A stretch of DNA of 64,000 nt from Onchocerca lupi (Eukaryota; Nematoda; Chromadorea; Rhabditida; Onchocercidae): assembly GCA_028564675.1 (NCBI GenBank), contig JAOVVO010000230.1:44949-108948 (forward strand), read 5' to 3'. The first letter of the stretch is position 1, and each line of letters starts with the position of its first letter. The position numbers and the translations under genes are program-made. This document shows positions 23,828 to 36,976 of this stretch, piece after piece. The notes under the pieces are model-generated. The model was not told where the DNA came from. It made no database searches and saw nothing but the letters and a program-made list of their open reading frames with translations.

Positions 23828-24675
23828 ACACCTATATACAAATAATATGTTCCATCTGGAATACAGGTGCTTAGTCTGGCAATATCTACCGCATCTCAAT
23901 CGCTCGCCCTCACAGATTTCCCTGTTAATTTGAATCTTTGCCAAAATTTTAATAAATCAGCTTTCTTTCCCAATATTTTTGTTATTCTATCTTACATTGA
24001 AAAAAGTTGTTAAGTGGTTCTTTGATTTTGGATTTATGGTATCACAGTCAACCAACACATGGCAAAACTTGATCAAAACTGCACCCGAAGCACAAACGCT
24101 ACCTCCACCATTACTTGGATCGGAACGGCCTGGGAATCCCAGATTTTGCAAACATACTTTGTTTTTTTCGAAAACTTTTGCAACTAATAACTCACTTTAT
24201 ACTGCGATCCAAGTGTCGATCTATCACCGCAATTCACGATGACATGTCTATAATAAAAATTTTACTTCCCACAGATTTGTGTCCATTCAGATTGAATTTG
24301 AGCAATTGGAGTTTTCCGTAGTAGAGGAGGTGAGAAATTTGTTATAGAGATGGGATCAATCAGTGATCCACGAGATCATTGCTGATAAATGTCATCTGTT
24401 CAGTTCATGGGCTTTTGTTAAGGATAGCGTAATGGATGGAATTAAAGATTATTTATCTTTTGGGGTCATTTCCAACCTGTTTCCATAACTTTGTGGGATC
24501 GAATCAGATGAAAGCATAATGACGTCTTGAATGTCATGCAGCTCTCACTATTATGCAGTAAAGTAAGCTGTATTGCAGTAAAATAAACAGTATAGTAAAT
24601 GGCTAATAGAGTGTAAAATGAGATTCATTGTTTATATTTGTATTCACAACAAGCGGTCTGGATTGCCGCATAGCA
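23828..24675. promoter_or_regulatory. Divergent upstream region, TMEM186-like and PI transfer protein
   Basis: This 848-base gap lies between two genes read outwards and should hold both promoters. It includes a GC-richer stretch at 24036-24346 with a possible small gene or upstream exons on the plus strand, listed separately. Confidence 0.4.
24036..24346 (+). CDS. Weak candidate small gene or alternative 5' exons
   Basis: From ATG 24036 a frame runs through MVSQSTNTWQNLIKTAPEAQ and a proline-rich PPPLLGSERPGNPRF. A second block at 24274-24330 is flanked by a good acceptor (CTTCCCACAG) and donor (GAG|GTGAGA) and encodes FVSIQIEFEQLEFSVVEE. Joining them needs a poor GTTTTT donor. If read through the donor the frame ends after VRNLL at 24346. 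The second exon ends in phase 0, as does the exon 1 of the adjacent PI transfer protein gene, so it might be an alternative upstream exon of that gene. I do not recognise the protein. Confidence 0.25.
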
Positions 24676-27278
24676 ATGATTATTAAGGTGGGTGTATTCT
24701 GGAGGGCAAGTTTTATTTTATGAGCATTCAGAGAAACGCTCCATGGAATGGAAGGAAGCAGCATCTGTGCTATTCGGAAATGATTTCCAACCATTCATCA
24801 ATCAACTGATTAGTCTTTAAAGCAGCAATATTTTGAGGAATTTCGTATTCTGATGCCGCTTGAAGTGGATGAATATTATCGTGGACAGTTATTTGCGGTA
24901 TCAGAGACGAGCAGGAATGAGACAGGAGGAGGCGACGGCGTTCTGGTTTCTTCTATTAAGTTGTTGCAATTAGATGATGATGATACAGGATGAGGGAGCC
25001 ATCAGATGCTTATCTTTTAGACTATTTTGAGGTTTCAATTGATGAAGCAAGTACTTAGTACTCTAGGCAAACAATTAGAGAAGAGAGATAACAAAATAAG
25101 TAGGAAAAAAGGAAAGAAGTGAGAGATAAAATTTATTGATAGCCCATCCATCAATTATTTAGAGTGGAATTTCAGTATTTCATTGCTCAAATTTTAAATG
25201 CCAATAGAGCTTAGAAATTAGTGAAACGATACTGTTGTTATTTTTCAGCTAAAAGTATCCGAGCAATAATTTTCTGACATCACTTATTGAATTCTTTCCC
25301 AGTACTTGAAAATCGATCACAGTTGCAATGAAGGTAAAATGGAGAGCAGTAGAATGGAAGCAGGAGGAAAGCAGATGCACTTTTTCAAGTTAAGAGAGGA
25401 TATGAAAATGCTTTTTTGAATCCTTTTTTGCAGGTATTGGAAAATGACAATTTTACGAGTACGACAGTTCGTCCGGGACATTCCATCACCGGTATTTATA
25501 CACACAAGATTTATTATACTAAGTCTAAATCGCCGTGGGCATTACGTAAAATATTTCCGGACGCAGCATTCGTATTGCACGAGGAATGCTGGAATGCATT
25601 CCCATATTGTAAAACAGTTATTAAGGTTGGCTAACAATCCTTCCCTTTTTCATTAAATAGCATTGATCGATTTCATCTTTTCTATCATCCATTTCTTAAC
25701 ATTCAGTTGCAGTTTTTGCAGAATCCGGATTATATGAAAGATGCTTTCTATATCAATATTGAATCGATGCATCTTCCGGACAAAGGGCATACCGAAAATG
25801 TAAGCACTTATATCAGGAAATTTGCAGTACTAGAAAGCTTCTTCCAACTAAATCACAAACCCTGCCAAGAAGGAATTACTATCATTTGATGCAAAAACTC
25901 TCGATTAATTATTTGCGCGAACATCATGCACATCCTCCAAAGGAAAAATAACGTATTCACAATATAAAACTTGGGAATCAGATTCGATAAATAATCCTGA
26001 CAGTCGGAAAAGATTTTGCACTAACAATTTTAAGGCATTGGATTTGAGCCCGGCATTATTAAAAAAGCGAGAAGTAATCGTTATTGATATCTATGATGAC
26101 AGCCTGTTGAAAAAAACGGCAAGCTACTTTTTTTTGTTATTCAGTAGCAGTAATTTAATGCAAACATTAATATGCACGAATGTTGTAACTGCAACTGCAG
26201 TAAGATAGAAATGATGACTTGCTAGTAGCCGTGAAAAATCTTCTTGAAGATTCCTTTGTTGCTGAAGGGGACGTCGAACAGTTGGTGATTATGTTTCAAT
26301 GACGATTATAGTGTTGCATGCTTATATCCAAAAGTATTGCAGGATATTACACCTGAAACAGATGTACATGAATTTAAATCTAAAAAGACTGGCCGTGAAA
26401 AATTATCGAAAGACTGGATTGAGACAACTAAACCGGTGATGTGTTGTTATAAAGTTCGCTTCTTACTGCTCATCACACAATATATGAAATGGCGTCTTCA
26501 GTCAATTTAGATTTGAGTGATATTGGGTCTCGAGCCATTATTGCTCATGAAACTACGGTGTCTTTGCTGAGGAATAACATCCGAGTGTTTGAATCATGTT
26601 TGCGAGAAAATTACAAGGTGACAATTCTCCGAAAGCAGCCATAGTTTCAGGTAGTACAAGTGCATTTTAAAATGTTCGGATTTCAAACAATGGTGGAGCA
26701 TATTGTCCAAAGACAGTACCCACGAATATTTGCCAAATTCAATAGGTACGCCACCAGAAAATTCGGTTCAGGGAAGTATTGAATTATCAAATACTAAGTG
26801 TAATCTATTCTGCTTCACCACATTTTACTCAGTATCTCTTTTCTCTCACCTTTTATAGGTTATATCCCCGATTTTCTTATTTTAATCCAATAATCTATGG
26901 ATAAAAATTCTGAAAGCGCATCAGATTTCAGAGAGATCTTAACACTCTTCACCGAATTTTGTTAACGTATTATAGTCACCTGCAGTGCCAAGAATTAATT
27001 AGATAGTTTATATGAGGCAAGAGGATGATAGCAAGCTCAAGAAGAAGAAAGGCTCATTTTTATCCAAGACAGACTACATTATGGGAATGGAAAATGTGTA
27101 TCATTATTGTGTATCATTACTTACTAGGGAGCTCTACTGCTGGACCGACCGATGGTACGATATGACGATTGAAGATATCAAGAAGATGGAAAGAGAAATG
27201 GTGGAGGAATTGAAAAAAAAAATCGCCGAGCCGGAGAAACGTGGCATGGTGTGTGATGTGGGTGATAAAAGCGCTTAA
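24676..27278 (+). CDS. Class I phosphatidylinositol transfer protein
   Basis: Eight exons: 24676-24687 (only MIIK), 24838-24945, 25434-25625, 25722-25799, 26035-26118, 26343-26453, 26651-26745 and 27128-27278, for 276 residues (PITPalpha about 271). Such proteins shuttle phosphatidylinositol against phosphatidylcholine between membranes and feed phosphoinositide signalling. Visible motifs are EFRILMPLEVDEYYRGQL, ETGGGDG, IYTHKIYY (Thr63 and Lys65 equal the inositol-binding Thr59 and Lys61), CWNAFPYCKT (Asn94 equals Asn90, Cys99 equals Cys95), the KREVIVIDIYDDS strand and the C-terminal WYDMTIEDIKKMERE helix. The ending GMVCDVGDKSA places it with class I rather than RdgB proteins. The paired membrane-inserting Trp are replaced by Met203-Phe204. 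The end of exon 2 is uncertain by two codons (24939 or 24945), and the intron after 26118 begins with GC. Confidence 0.88.
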
Positions 27279-28306
27279 ATTGAGAGAAGAAAGAACAGAA
27301 GGCAACTTCAACTAGATTTAAATATCTGTCATTGCAATTTGTGCTTCTAATGATTCATTTCGATAATAAGAACCGATAATAACGATGCAATAACCATAGT
27401 CATCCGTTCAACGATATCTCTTCTTGCACCCTCGAAAGATTCGTTAGTACCAGTAAGTGTAGCAAAAGATATGATAGGAAGTGAATCTGTTGCTTCTTAC
27501 GACAGGTAAATCATTGCTATTCCTTCTGGAACGATTGCAGAAACAACCAGCAGCAGCTTTCCTCGATGGAGACCTTTCTGTAATCTGATCTAATCTGTTA
27601 ATGTATTTCTCCTTCATCAAGAGACAAATCCATGTCTGTTTTCAAATCAAATATTTTATCTGTTTTTACATGTCTGTTTTAATAGAGACATCGAATACTT
27701 CGATACATGAATGATATTGCATATTTGCAATCAAAATCATCCGAGTAAATCATTCCAGTCAATGTTTGAACATCATGTATTTCTTACTTATTGTACAACT
27801 TATGATTGTGCATGCAGTAGTGCACATCATTTGTGTTACAACAGTCAGCCATTTCTTTAGTTATATAAATTGAAAGCATTGCAATTTCTATTGCATTATT
27901 GGGAATTTCGATTTTGAAATTTTGCAAGTTCTAGAAGAGATTCAGAAAAGCACATATTATTATTATTATTATATATAGATCTAAAAAATTGAAAAGCATT
28001 TGGAAAGAAAAGTGAATTGATAGATGAAAGATCAGTTATTTAGAAGCGAGTCTGTAAAGAAACTACGATAGTCAGTGTAATTCTGCGCTATTCCACTTAT
28101 CGAATGATGTTGAAAAGTGCGGAGGAGTAAATAATCTTTTATATACCGTTTCTCTTCTGATTCTGAACTACTTCTTACTTGCCCTTTTTTCATTGTCGCT
28201 GAAATCGCGAGGATAAAAGAAGAAAATCAGTGATTTCTTTATTTTAAATTTTACATTGCATATTTGATGTAGTTGACTATGAAATCATTTATTGTCTATC
28301 AAGTTA

Positions 28307-28552
28307 ATGAGCTTTAAAAAAGCTGTCTTTCATCATCAGCTAACCACAGGCACAATCTCATGCGCACCAAAGGTGCATATTCCCGAGACAACAAAGGATC
28401 TTTCTTATCTCTGCAAAATGATACCAGGATCCTCCATCCACGAAGAAGATGAGGGTCCTGAGTACAAAAATCATTTCAACGAACAAGCTGCCATCAGCTC
28501 GATCGGGTGGACTAGCTTGTGGTATACCAATCTTTTTTTCTTCTTTCCATAA
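28307..28552 (+). CDS. Hypothetical 81-codon open frame
   Basis: ATG at 28307 opens an 81-codon frame with SCAPKVHIPETTKDLSYLCK and IHEEDEGPEYKNHFNEQAA, whose composition is less AT-driven than nearby frames. It ends in a run of Phe from a T tract, so its 3' part is probably not coding unless spliced near TAGCTTGTGG|TATACC. No family is recognised and no partner exon was found. Confidence 0.2.
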   Translation: MSFKKAVFHHQLTTGTISCAPKVHIPETTKDLSYLCKMIPGSSIHEEDEGPEYKNHFNEQAAISSIGWTSLWYTNLFFFFP

Positions 28553-30670
28553 CCTATCTCTCCCCGGTTTTTTTGCATTATAATCTCTTCATGATATTAT
28601 CGAAATTGTATTGTTAATGTAATTGTTGTAATAATTGCTGCGTACATTGATTTATAAATTAATCATTATAAAGGTTTAATTACCCAAGTTTGAAGTTCGT
28701 TACCAAGTGAATAAACAACAAAATTGAAGAAGCTGTGAGAACGGAAGAACAGAATTCAACTTATTATTTTGTCACTATCAAAAAGAAAAGGCGAAATTCA
28801 TAATGTTCATCAAGAGTCAGTCAATGAATCACTTTGAGGTATTGTTCTTTGTGTCAACGCAAGAATAATTGGTCAAACAATAATTGCTCGACAAGTAGTA
28901 TTTCACAAATCATTTCGATGGTTCGCAGTGGTTCATATTGTCTCAGCTTGTTTTATGCCATTTGTTCAACATTTTACTAAAAAAATTTGAAAAATGTATA
29001 CAATAAGAGATAATAGAAGTTGATAAAAGATATCCTTAGAGGATGCTGCTCACTTATTTCCGAGTCATAGGTCATCTTTGAAGTAGCTTTTCCTTATAGC
29101 ACCACGTTCTTAGATTGAAATCAAATGTACTTAAAATCAGCGAAAGGGAAATACTTTGAACAATACGAAAAAATTAGATCAGTCAACTCAGGAATATCAT
29201 GACCATCAGGCCATGATAGACTGCTCAAAATGTATCTATTCAAAGAATGTAAATGCTATTTATTGTACACATGATCACACAAATAAGAATCACAATATGA
29301 GTTATCGTGATTCACATCGCCCCTAAAATCAGGATTGAATATTTAATGTTTCGTATATCATGAAGATATCACTGATCGAATCTGGGAATGCAAAACATGC
29401 CACTGCCAATGTGATGGTTTTGGGAATTAGAGCACCTGAAAACTTCGACGCATGTGTTTCGAATACCATAAACTATTCCAACAGTTGAAGTTTGTCAGGA
29501 AAGTTCTGCTAGATTTTCTACACAGTATAAGATTCTCAATCAGTAGAAATTATCTTTCTATCTTTTATTTTCAAAATCGTTGGAAAATTTCGACCATCTC
29601 TCAAGAAAAGCTAATTTAATATCAAAATTTTATGAGTTTAATTTTATCACTGAGGATTATCTCATTAAATGTTCCGACCTGTCCAGTACCTTGCAATTTC
29701 GACCATTTTTCAATGAAGGTTAGTTTATGCAGTCTATTTTTCTGATCTATTCTTGACAAGAAAACAACCTCAGAACATTCCAAGTTTTTTAGATTCCTTT
29801 TATTTGTGAGTAACATAAAGAAATCGAGCCAAACAAATGCATAAACATAACATTGGTATTGTTATCGCTAAAAATCATCTCTTTTTTAAAAAGCTTATAA
29901 CATTCAGTGGGAAGAAGGGAAGAAGTATCAAAAAGCTTATTGATTCTTACTTTGAGCTGATAAAAATTCAAACAAAGGTCTGGCAAACTTAGGTTTCAAA
30001 TTTTACTTTCAATAAATTTACCCAAACCGACGGATACAATTGTCGCAATAGTTAAAGCATTGATGTAATCACGCATGTTTTCTGCATCGATCCGACCCGT
30101 AATGATTCTTTCTTTTTCAGATAAAAGCTTTTTTCAATGATTTTTCATGAAATCAAATATGTAAATTCCTTTTTTCATTATTTTTAGTCAAATAATGGAA
30201 TTAACTGTTCAATGAAAAGACACGATAAATGGATACCTCTAAGAAATGAGATGAACAGGAAGATCAGTTAATAAATCGAACATAACTGATGCAGAAGTTA
30301 TAATTGGGAATGTCACATTTTCGCGTGAAATAATTTTTTTGTTTGCTTGAAAAAAGAAGAAGTGATGAAAAGTTCGCTCGTTTGTAAGTATAACTGCCCA
30401 TAAACAGCATGATAACATTTCAAGTGTTTACTACAAAGTTGAATCTTATTAAGTGTTTGAAAATGTTTCAATGTTAATTATTATCATAAAAATCGTTTAA
30501 TGATAGCATCCGACTGCCGTAGTGTCCAATTCATCTGGTCAGCAGTTATTCAACTTGAAGCTTTCAGCAAAGTATTCCTTAAGGGCAAGAAGATGTGTAA
30601 GGATGGTTTTTATTTGTGAAATTAAATGAGTGAAGAAATATTTCAGAATATGTGCAAGTTCGGATCGTAC

Positions 30671-30769
30671 CTTTTGATGCTTCGAGAAAGAGTGGAAGAA
30701 ACTGCCACAACACATATGAATGAATGCATTTAGCTGGATAATGCCAACTTCTTATAATTTCTTTTGCAT
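30671..30769 (-). CDS. Isolated candidate internal exon
   Basis: A 99-base minus-strand segment lies between a strong acceptor (TTTTTTGCCTTCAG) and a good donor (AAAAG|GTACGA). Only one frame is open, entering in phase 2, with AKEIIRSWHYPAKCIHSYVL and WQFLPLFLEASK. Further minus-strand frames upstream at about 30880-31090 might belong with it, but I could not connect them in phase. Unidentified. Confidence 0.22.
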
Positions 30770-31166
30770 CTGAAGGCAAAAAAGTCTTTAAAGCGATCTC
30801 TTTGAATTCGTTTGATATTCTTTGCTGACTATTTGTTGATAAAATTTGGTTTGAATGTGATGCAATGTCTTCCTATTTCACATTTGAATAGTCCCCATTC
30901 TCAACTTCCTCATTCATCTCTTGGCTCATTTGGATGATGGTTGGTTCTACTTGCAATTGATGAGATGGAAAATGCTGCTTATTGAAATGGATTGAATCCA
31001 TTTAGTCGTCGCTGTCGTCACATTCGTCGCCGTCAATTCATCGGCATCTGTCGTTTGCTTCCCTTCTCGTTCTTTCCGTCTCTTCGGATATTAAGATGCT
31101 ATTCACAAGGAGCAAATAGCAAATAATAGATTATCAAAATCACTTACATTATGTATTTACAGATTG

Positions 31167-31204
31167 AATTGAGGCCAGCAAGTAATTGTTTGAGGGCCTC
31201 AATT
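31167..31204. repeat. Perfect 10-bp inverted repeat
   Basis: AATTGAGGCC at 31167-31176 and GGCCTCAATT at 31195-31204 are exact reverse complements around an 18-base loop, in the middle of the gene desert. Confidence 0.7.
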
Positions 31205-33525
31205 TACACAGCTAGCCCATATGCTCAGGCCTATGAAAAAGTAAGCCTAGCCTTTCCTTGGACATCACTGGCCCATTCATTGCACATTATTATTATGCTC
31301 ATTCGATTGCGCTATGCAAATTAGTTGCAGCAATGCGAAGCGAAGATGTCTCTTTCAGCACCGTGCCACGCCACGTCACATTTCATAACCAATAATTCAT
31401 TATTTGGCCCTCAAAAACCTGAATGGGATAAGAGAAAATAAAGTGAGTCGTCAATTAAGCCAAGTACTACAGGGTTGATAAATGATCACGCTTGCGTGCA
31501 TCCATCCTTCCCGATAATAGCCGGGCAATCTCTGAACTTTCTTCCTTTTCGCTATTGACAACGAATTTTAATATTGCTTTTTTTCTTATTTAGAACAATT
31601 TTCTGGCCCATGCTACTGAAATATTAACCTGAACACCAAATTTATTAGTAGGATTTATAGGTTTACTCGTCCTCACTGTGTGCGTGTTTTTCTAATTGGA
31701 AAGAATTTGCTCGTAAAAGTTATGCCATCAAGTGGGCCAAAGTAACTGCTTATAAGTTTGCTCTTGTATATAGTTTGCTTTTATAAAATGAGACTCCTAA
31801 GAGCTACTCTATAATTTTTTATGAAGCCCGAAGGCCAGTTTAAGCCTATCCAAGGCTTAATGCCCTCTTTCCTGTGACTCATCTAGTCTAGCTTATGAAA
31901 GAATTGTTGATGGGCCAATCTCGCACGGAAATCAATCTGTATACATGCTTGTATTGTTTGGACTACTTAAAGATTCGCATGACAAGTAGACGGATAGAGA
32001 GGCTTCTTAGATTTGCGATTTATGGATACGGTATGAATATATAAGTGAATATTATTCCGAAGGATTATGGGTGTCAATTTGATTGTGTTTGTCTGTCTGT
32101 TTCTGTCTGTTCACTTTCGAGGAAATGATAAGCGTTGAGGATGAAGAAGCAAGTTGGCTTAAAGACTTGGCCTTATCCAATAGCTTACGACTCGAAATAT
32201 CTCAACAGAAACTGCTTCATTTGAAAGAAATATACGGTCTATCTCAATTTTTTACGCTAGGCAACTAAAGAAGGCGAAATTTCTCTCTTCTCACTATTTG
32301 CAATTCTTTGAGAAAATCCAACTTGGTCACCACTCAAACTTTGCTGCAATGAATCCTGGCCAACATTAACATCTAATTGCTTGTTTCATTATTTCCATGC
32401 TCAGAAATCGATGTAATGCGGAAAATTTATTATTCCCTTTCTTATAATTTCTTCGGTTAGTGATGGGATATTAAACGTTTAATGAAGATAATCAACTGAT
32501 GGTATCAATATGAATATGAAAAAGTTGATTAATACGAAAATGAAGAGATATCTATGAATATCAAGAAACATTATTGTCATCAAAATATGAATGATATTAT
32601 TGATTAAGCTGAAAATAGTGCTTGTAAACAAATTGCAAATAGACTCAAACTCGGTGTGAACTCCGATGTTGTTGAAAGTAATAGAATTGAACAAAGGTCC
32701 CACAGAGAGGGATAGTTTGCGGTATCGGCTTCATTTTGTGAAACTCATGAACAGCCCTTTAGCAAAAGATTCAACTTGCAGGTGTAAGATTTTTTTTTCC
32801 AGATCAGGATAAAATTCCCAGCAAATAGTAAAGCGCAAACTTGTATGAAAATTGTGGATCTCGGGGACACCCCACAGCGCAACTTTTGCTTGATTCCTGC
32901 AGGGATGTTGAGATACGGTGTAGTACAGAATTGGAAATTATTTACATTTTTGAAGTAAATGGGTCTCTCAACTATAAAAAACGCGTGAAAATTATGTTTT
33001 GAAAAAATTTCCGATATAAAGATTAAGCGAAAAATGAACAACTAAGCTTAGTTCATATTTTTTTAAGAAAAAAAAATTGTCAGTTATATTATCACCGATT
33101 ACTTCTATGATAGATTCAAAACCTGAATATAAGTGATCTGTTCCCTATATACTTACTTAGTTCTACAGAAACATCACCATAGATGACCTCTCCTCAGGCA
33201 ACTGTCGCGGTCAATGTCCATTTTTACTGTAGTCAATAGCGATGGCGGCATGTCCTGTGTGATTCAAGAACTATTAGATGGTCTCGAGAATGACTGGATA
33301 TCCTCAAGTATGTCCATGTATATATTTATATTTATACAGTTATAAGTGGAATGTTTTGCGGTTATTTCTCTTCTCGTTTACTTCTCGATGAATTTGACCA
33401 TCAACATTTGACATTCATTCGCCTTTTAACGGAATTAACTTTTTTACAGAAACGATAATGCTCAAACAGATTGATTATTGGGAATAATCCTATGCTAATA
33501 GCAAATTTTATTATATATGGCAAAG

Positions 33526-33583
33526 AAGAGAGACAACGAGAGAGAGAGGGAGAGGGAGAGGGAGAAAGAGGAAGAGGAAAGAG
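33526..33583 (+). repeat. Purine tract (GAGAGG-rich)
   Basis: About 58 bases consist almost only of A and G, with GAGAGG, GAGAGA and GAAAGAGGAAGA units. Open frames across it on both strands (Arg/Glu/Gly-rich one way, Ser/Pro/Leu-rich the other) are produced by the repeat and are not called genes. Confidence 0.85.
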
Positions 33584-36500
33584 AATGATTGAAATTTCCT
33601 GCACTAACGAAAATGATAGCATCATCTTCTGCTTAACATTTTCAGGTTTCCTATTCCATCTTTTTTATTTTAAGAATTCTTCCCACGGATTTTCAATAAA
33701 TTAATTTTCAAAAGACCTGGATATAAGATCATGGCCATCGCAGCTGTTATCTATAGATCTCTTTATAGATTGTGCCAATTATAAAACTTCTAATCATTGT
33801 CACAGTTGCAGCAACCGCAGATGGAATCATCCATCGTTATCCATGATCAGGTTCTCCCACTAAAGATGAGTAGAGATTAACTTTTTTTGCCTAATAAAAC
33901 GATCATATTACCGCAAAAACGGACTTCCCGGGGAGTGATTACAGGAATTCCAGTATGAGAACACTTGAAAATCTACCTGTATCCATAGGTTCAAATTTCC
34001 TTTACGTAACAAGCAGTAATTATTGGATTTGTAAGTCAGTTAAGGACAGTTAAATCATTTTGTACTGGAAACAATCACAGTTGTCCATTTCTTCTACAAA
34101 AGTGCTTCTCAATTGCGTCTTCTTTTTCCTACGTTGAAAAACATATACGCTGGTGATGGCAAATTGATAAGCCTTCATTTCGTGTCATGGAATCGAATCA
34201 TAGATTGTTAATCGGCAGTTAGTTCAGAAGGAAGGTAGGGGGAGCAGAAGTTGATAATGTTGACAATGAACAGATGATGATCTCTATCCCCGTAGAGATT
34301 GTTTGATCTTCAGCTTAAAGCTATATCAACTAGTACTTTAGGTGTGTATTGACATCGTTCTCAAGTTGTTGCGCCCACCTATCCCCATTTCAGATCATTA
34401 CCTTTACCACCTGTCAACCTCTTTTCATCACTCAGCTGGTTGCTTCAATTTACTGCTTACTTCTGAAACTTCATGATTGCTGATCTCTGTAGCTGTTCAT
34501 GTTCCTATAGATGATCCTCTTAAAACCTACAGAATGCAGACGCTTCCGAATCTGTCTCGAAACTTCTATATTATCATATTAACTAGTCGTTCATGTCCAC
34601 TTTTTATAGCTCAGACAGTAGTTTATTACTCCTGGCGGTATCCCATCTCCCATTTCATGCATTTGGCGTGCATCATTCTGAACTCTTTTTTTTTTTTTTG
34701 AAATTTCAATATTCCAAGTATATTATTAATATCACTTCTGTTATTTAAATAAATGTCATAGAGTCATTTCAAATTCCATCAGTCGTCATCTGCCAATCAA
34801 TTTCCGATACTGCTTGTCTATAAATGATTGCTCTGTATTGATTACCGTGTTATCATTATCCAAGCATTACCATAATATAATAAACTTAGTAGCAGTGTTT
34901 ACGCAGCAATTATATGGAAGCATCGGGAAGAGAGAGACTAATCCCTTGGAAGTACTCTTCAAATATCTCTCCTTCCTATCCATTGTCATTCTTCCCTCTA
35001 ATCATATACCAATGGATAGGATTAGCGACTTTGACATTATTACAATTATATTGCCATACTTCGGACAATATTATCATAAAGGCAATGATAAGGATGATGA
35101 TAACAGGCTAGTAATGGACTTTTGATGGCCATTGCAATTAGAGACCGTGATTTTGCGAATTTTGTGAGTAATCGTTTCTATTTCGTCCCTTCCGTCCGTC
35201 CCATTTTCTTAGAACAAGACCATCCAATAGTTCTCGGCGAAATTCCTTCAATTCAGATATGATGCCCTCGAATTTGTGCAATTTTTCAAATTTTATGAAT
35301 GCTGCGTAATTGTTGAAACAATGAAGATAGAAGAGAAAGGAAGATAGAGAGAGACAGAGAGGAAGAGATAACTCGGAAATGGCATAATTGTTGGGTTTGT
35401 TGTTGTGTGTAATTATTAGATGAATTTGTTCTTCCTTCTCTTAATTGTTCTCAAATATTTACTTACACAATGATGGTGAAAAATACGGAGTGTGGTCAGA
35501 TTAGCATATAAAATTAATGATGAGGTTGTATAATTAGCAAGCCAAGTCTAAGGCACATTAGAAAAAATATAGCATGCTGGATTAAACTTAAATGGTCGAA
35601 ATATTAATCAGCCTAATGCTTAACCTCAAATTTTCAAAATTTGATTACAAGATTGATAGGGTAGCAGCCAATATTGATGCTCCATCTTGTGAGATCATTT
35701 ATAATGAGAAAAAGATAATCTTGGAAGAACAATGATAAAAGAATAGTTTTCTCTGCTAAAATTACTATTGAGAACATCGAATTTATTTTACTTTTCTCAT
35801 TAACAATCTACTGTCAGTTGCATAAGCTTTATTAACAACCAAGAGAATCTCAGATATTTCGAAAATCTCCAGGATATTTTCAAGAATTCGGTAGTCGCAT
35901 GATTGATTCAGGATTTCACAGTAAATTCCAGCCATTTTCCAATGATTGAAAAACTTTGGAAAAAATCTTCATTAATAGTGAATTTATTTACAAAACATGC
36001 TGTTCCCTTTGCCCAAAACAGGCGAATAATAAAGATTGAGAAAAGATAGTAGTATTGATGAGAGGTGGCAATTGTTTGTTACTATTAGTAATGTCACCGC
36101 TATTGCTACTGCTATAACTACTGATTGTCGATCACAGCAGGAGTGCATCCGGACGGGACCACTCGAGGAAGTATTCCGGGTAATAATCAGTATTTATGGT
36201 ACACAATGGCGATATTCCATGCTACCATACTCTTTTTCATTTCATGATGATCGCTGTGGTTCCATCTTCCTTTCCTCTCTTCGTATATCTTTTACTACAA
36301 TCTAAAAGTGCCATGGCTAAATGGAATGAATGGATCACTTTTATCTTGCCATTTTTTAACTGCTAAACATTTGCCGGTCTCTATTCTGCTCTGCACATTC
36401 AGTTCAAGCAGCGATTGATTATACCTGGGTAATTACCGCGCTGTTGAAAGATCTGTTTTCATTGAGAGTGAACGAATTGAAGTGTAGCAGGCGGATCCGT

Positions 36501-36938
36501 CATCTATCCTAAATATTAGCTTGGTAGTTACCGCTGAGAGAGATAACTCGAAAAAAGACTCAAGGAGGCATTTAAGGAGCGATGATGGAATGTCAACCAA
36601 ATGATTCTGCAACCCTCAATTGGTTACTCTACAAAGACATGGTACATGATTCTCTTTTATTAGTTTCGAACAATCTATTGAGAGAGAGGAGCCTAGCGAT
36701 TCTGGGAGGAATTCGAATTGCATTTTTTCGCCTGAATATGACCTGCTGGATGCTACAGCAAAGCAGCGCTGTTGTTACGGAGTTCAGGTGAGCATTACAG
36801 GATGAATAAAACAATTGCCGCAAATTCATTCTCTTACACGGAAAACGATTGGCTGATAAAGGAATGATGGAGTGAAATGCTTTTGCTAGTTACTTCCATA
36901 GATGGATGATGAGCCTTCTAATGTTAAGTTCAATCTAC

Positions 36939-36941
<3 letters not shown>

Positions 36942-36971
<30 letters not shown>
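36942..36971. repeat. (TC)n microsatellite
   Basis: An uninterrupted TC dinucleotide run of about 30 bases within the region upstream of ceh-32. Confidence 0.9.

Positions 36972-36976
<5 letters not shown>

Noticed and set aside
33401..33704. Frames with Pro/Ser/Leu-rich (minus) or Arg/Glu/Gly-rich (plus) tracts
   Set aside because: Both are translations of the purine tract at 33526-33583.
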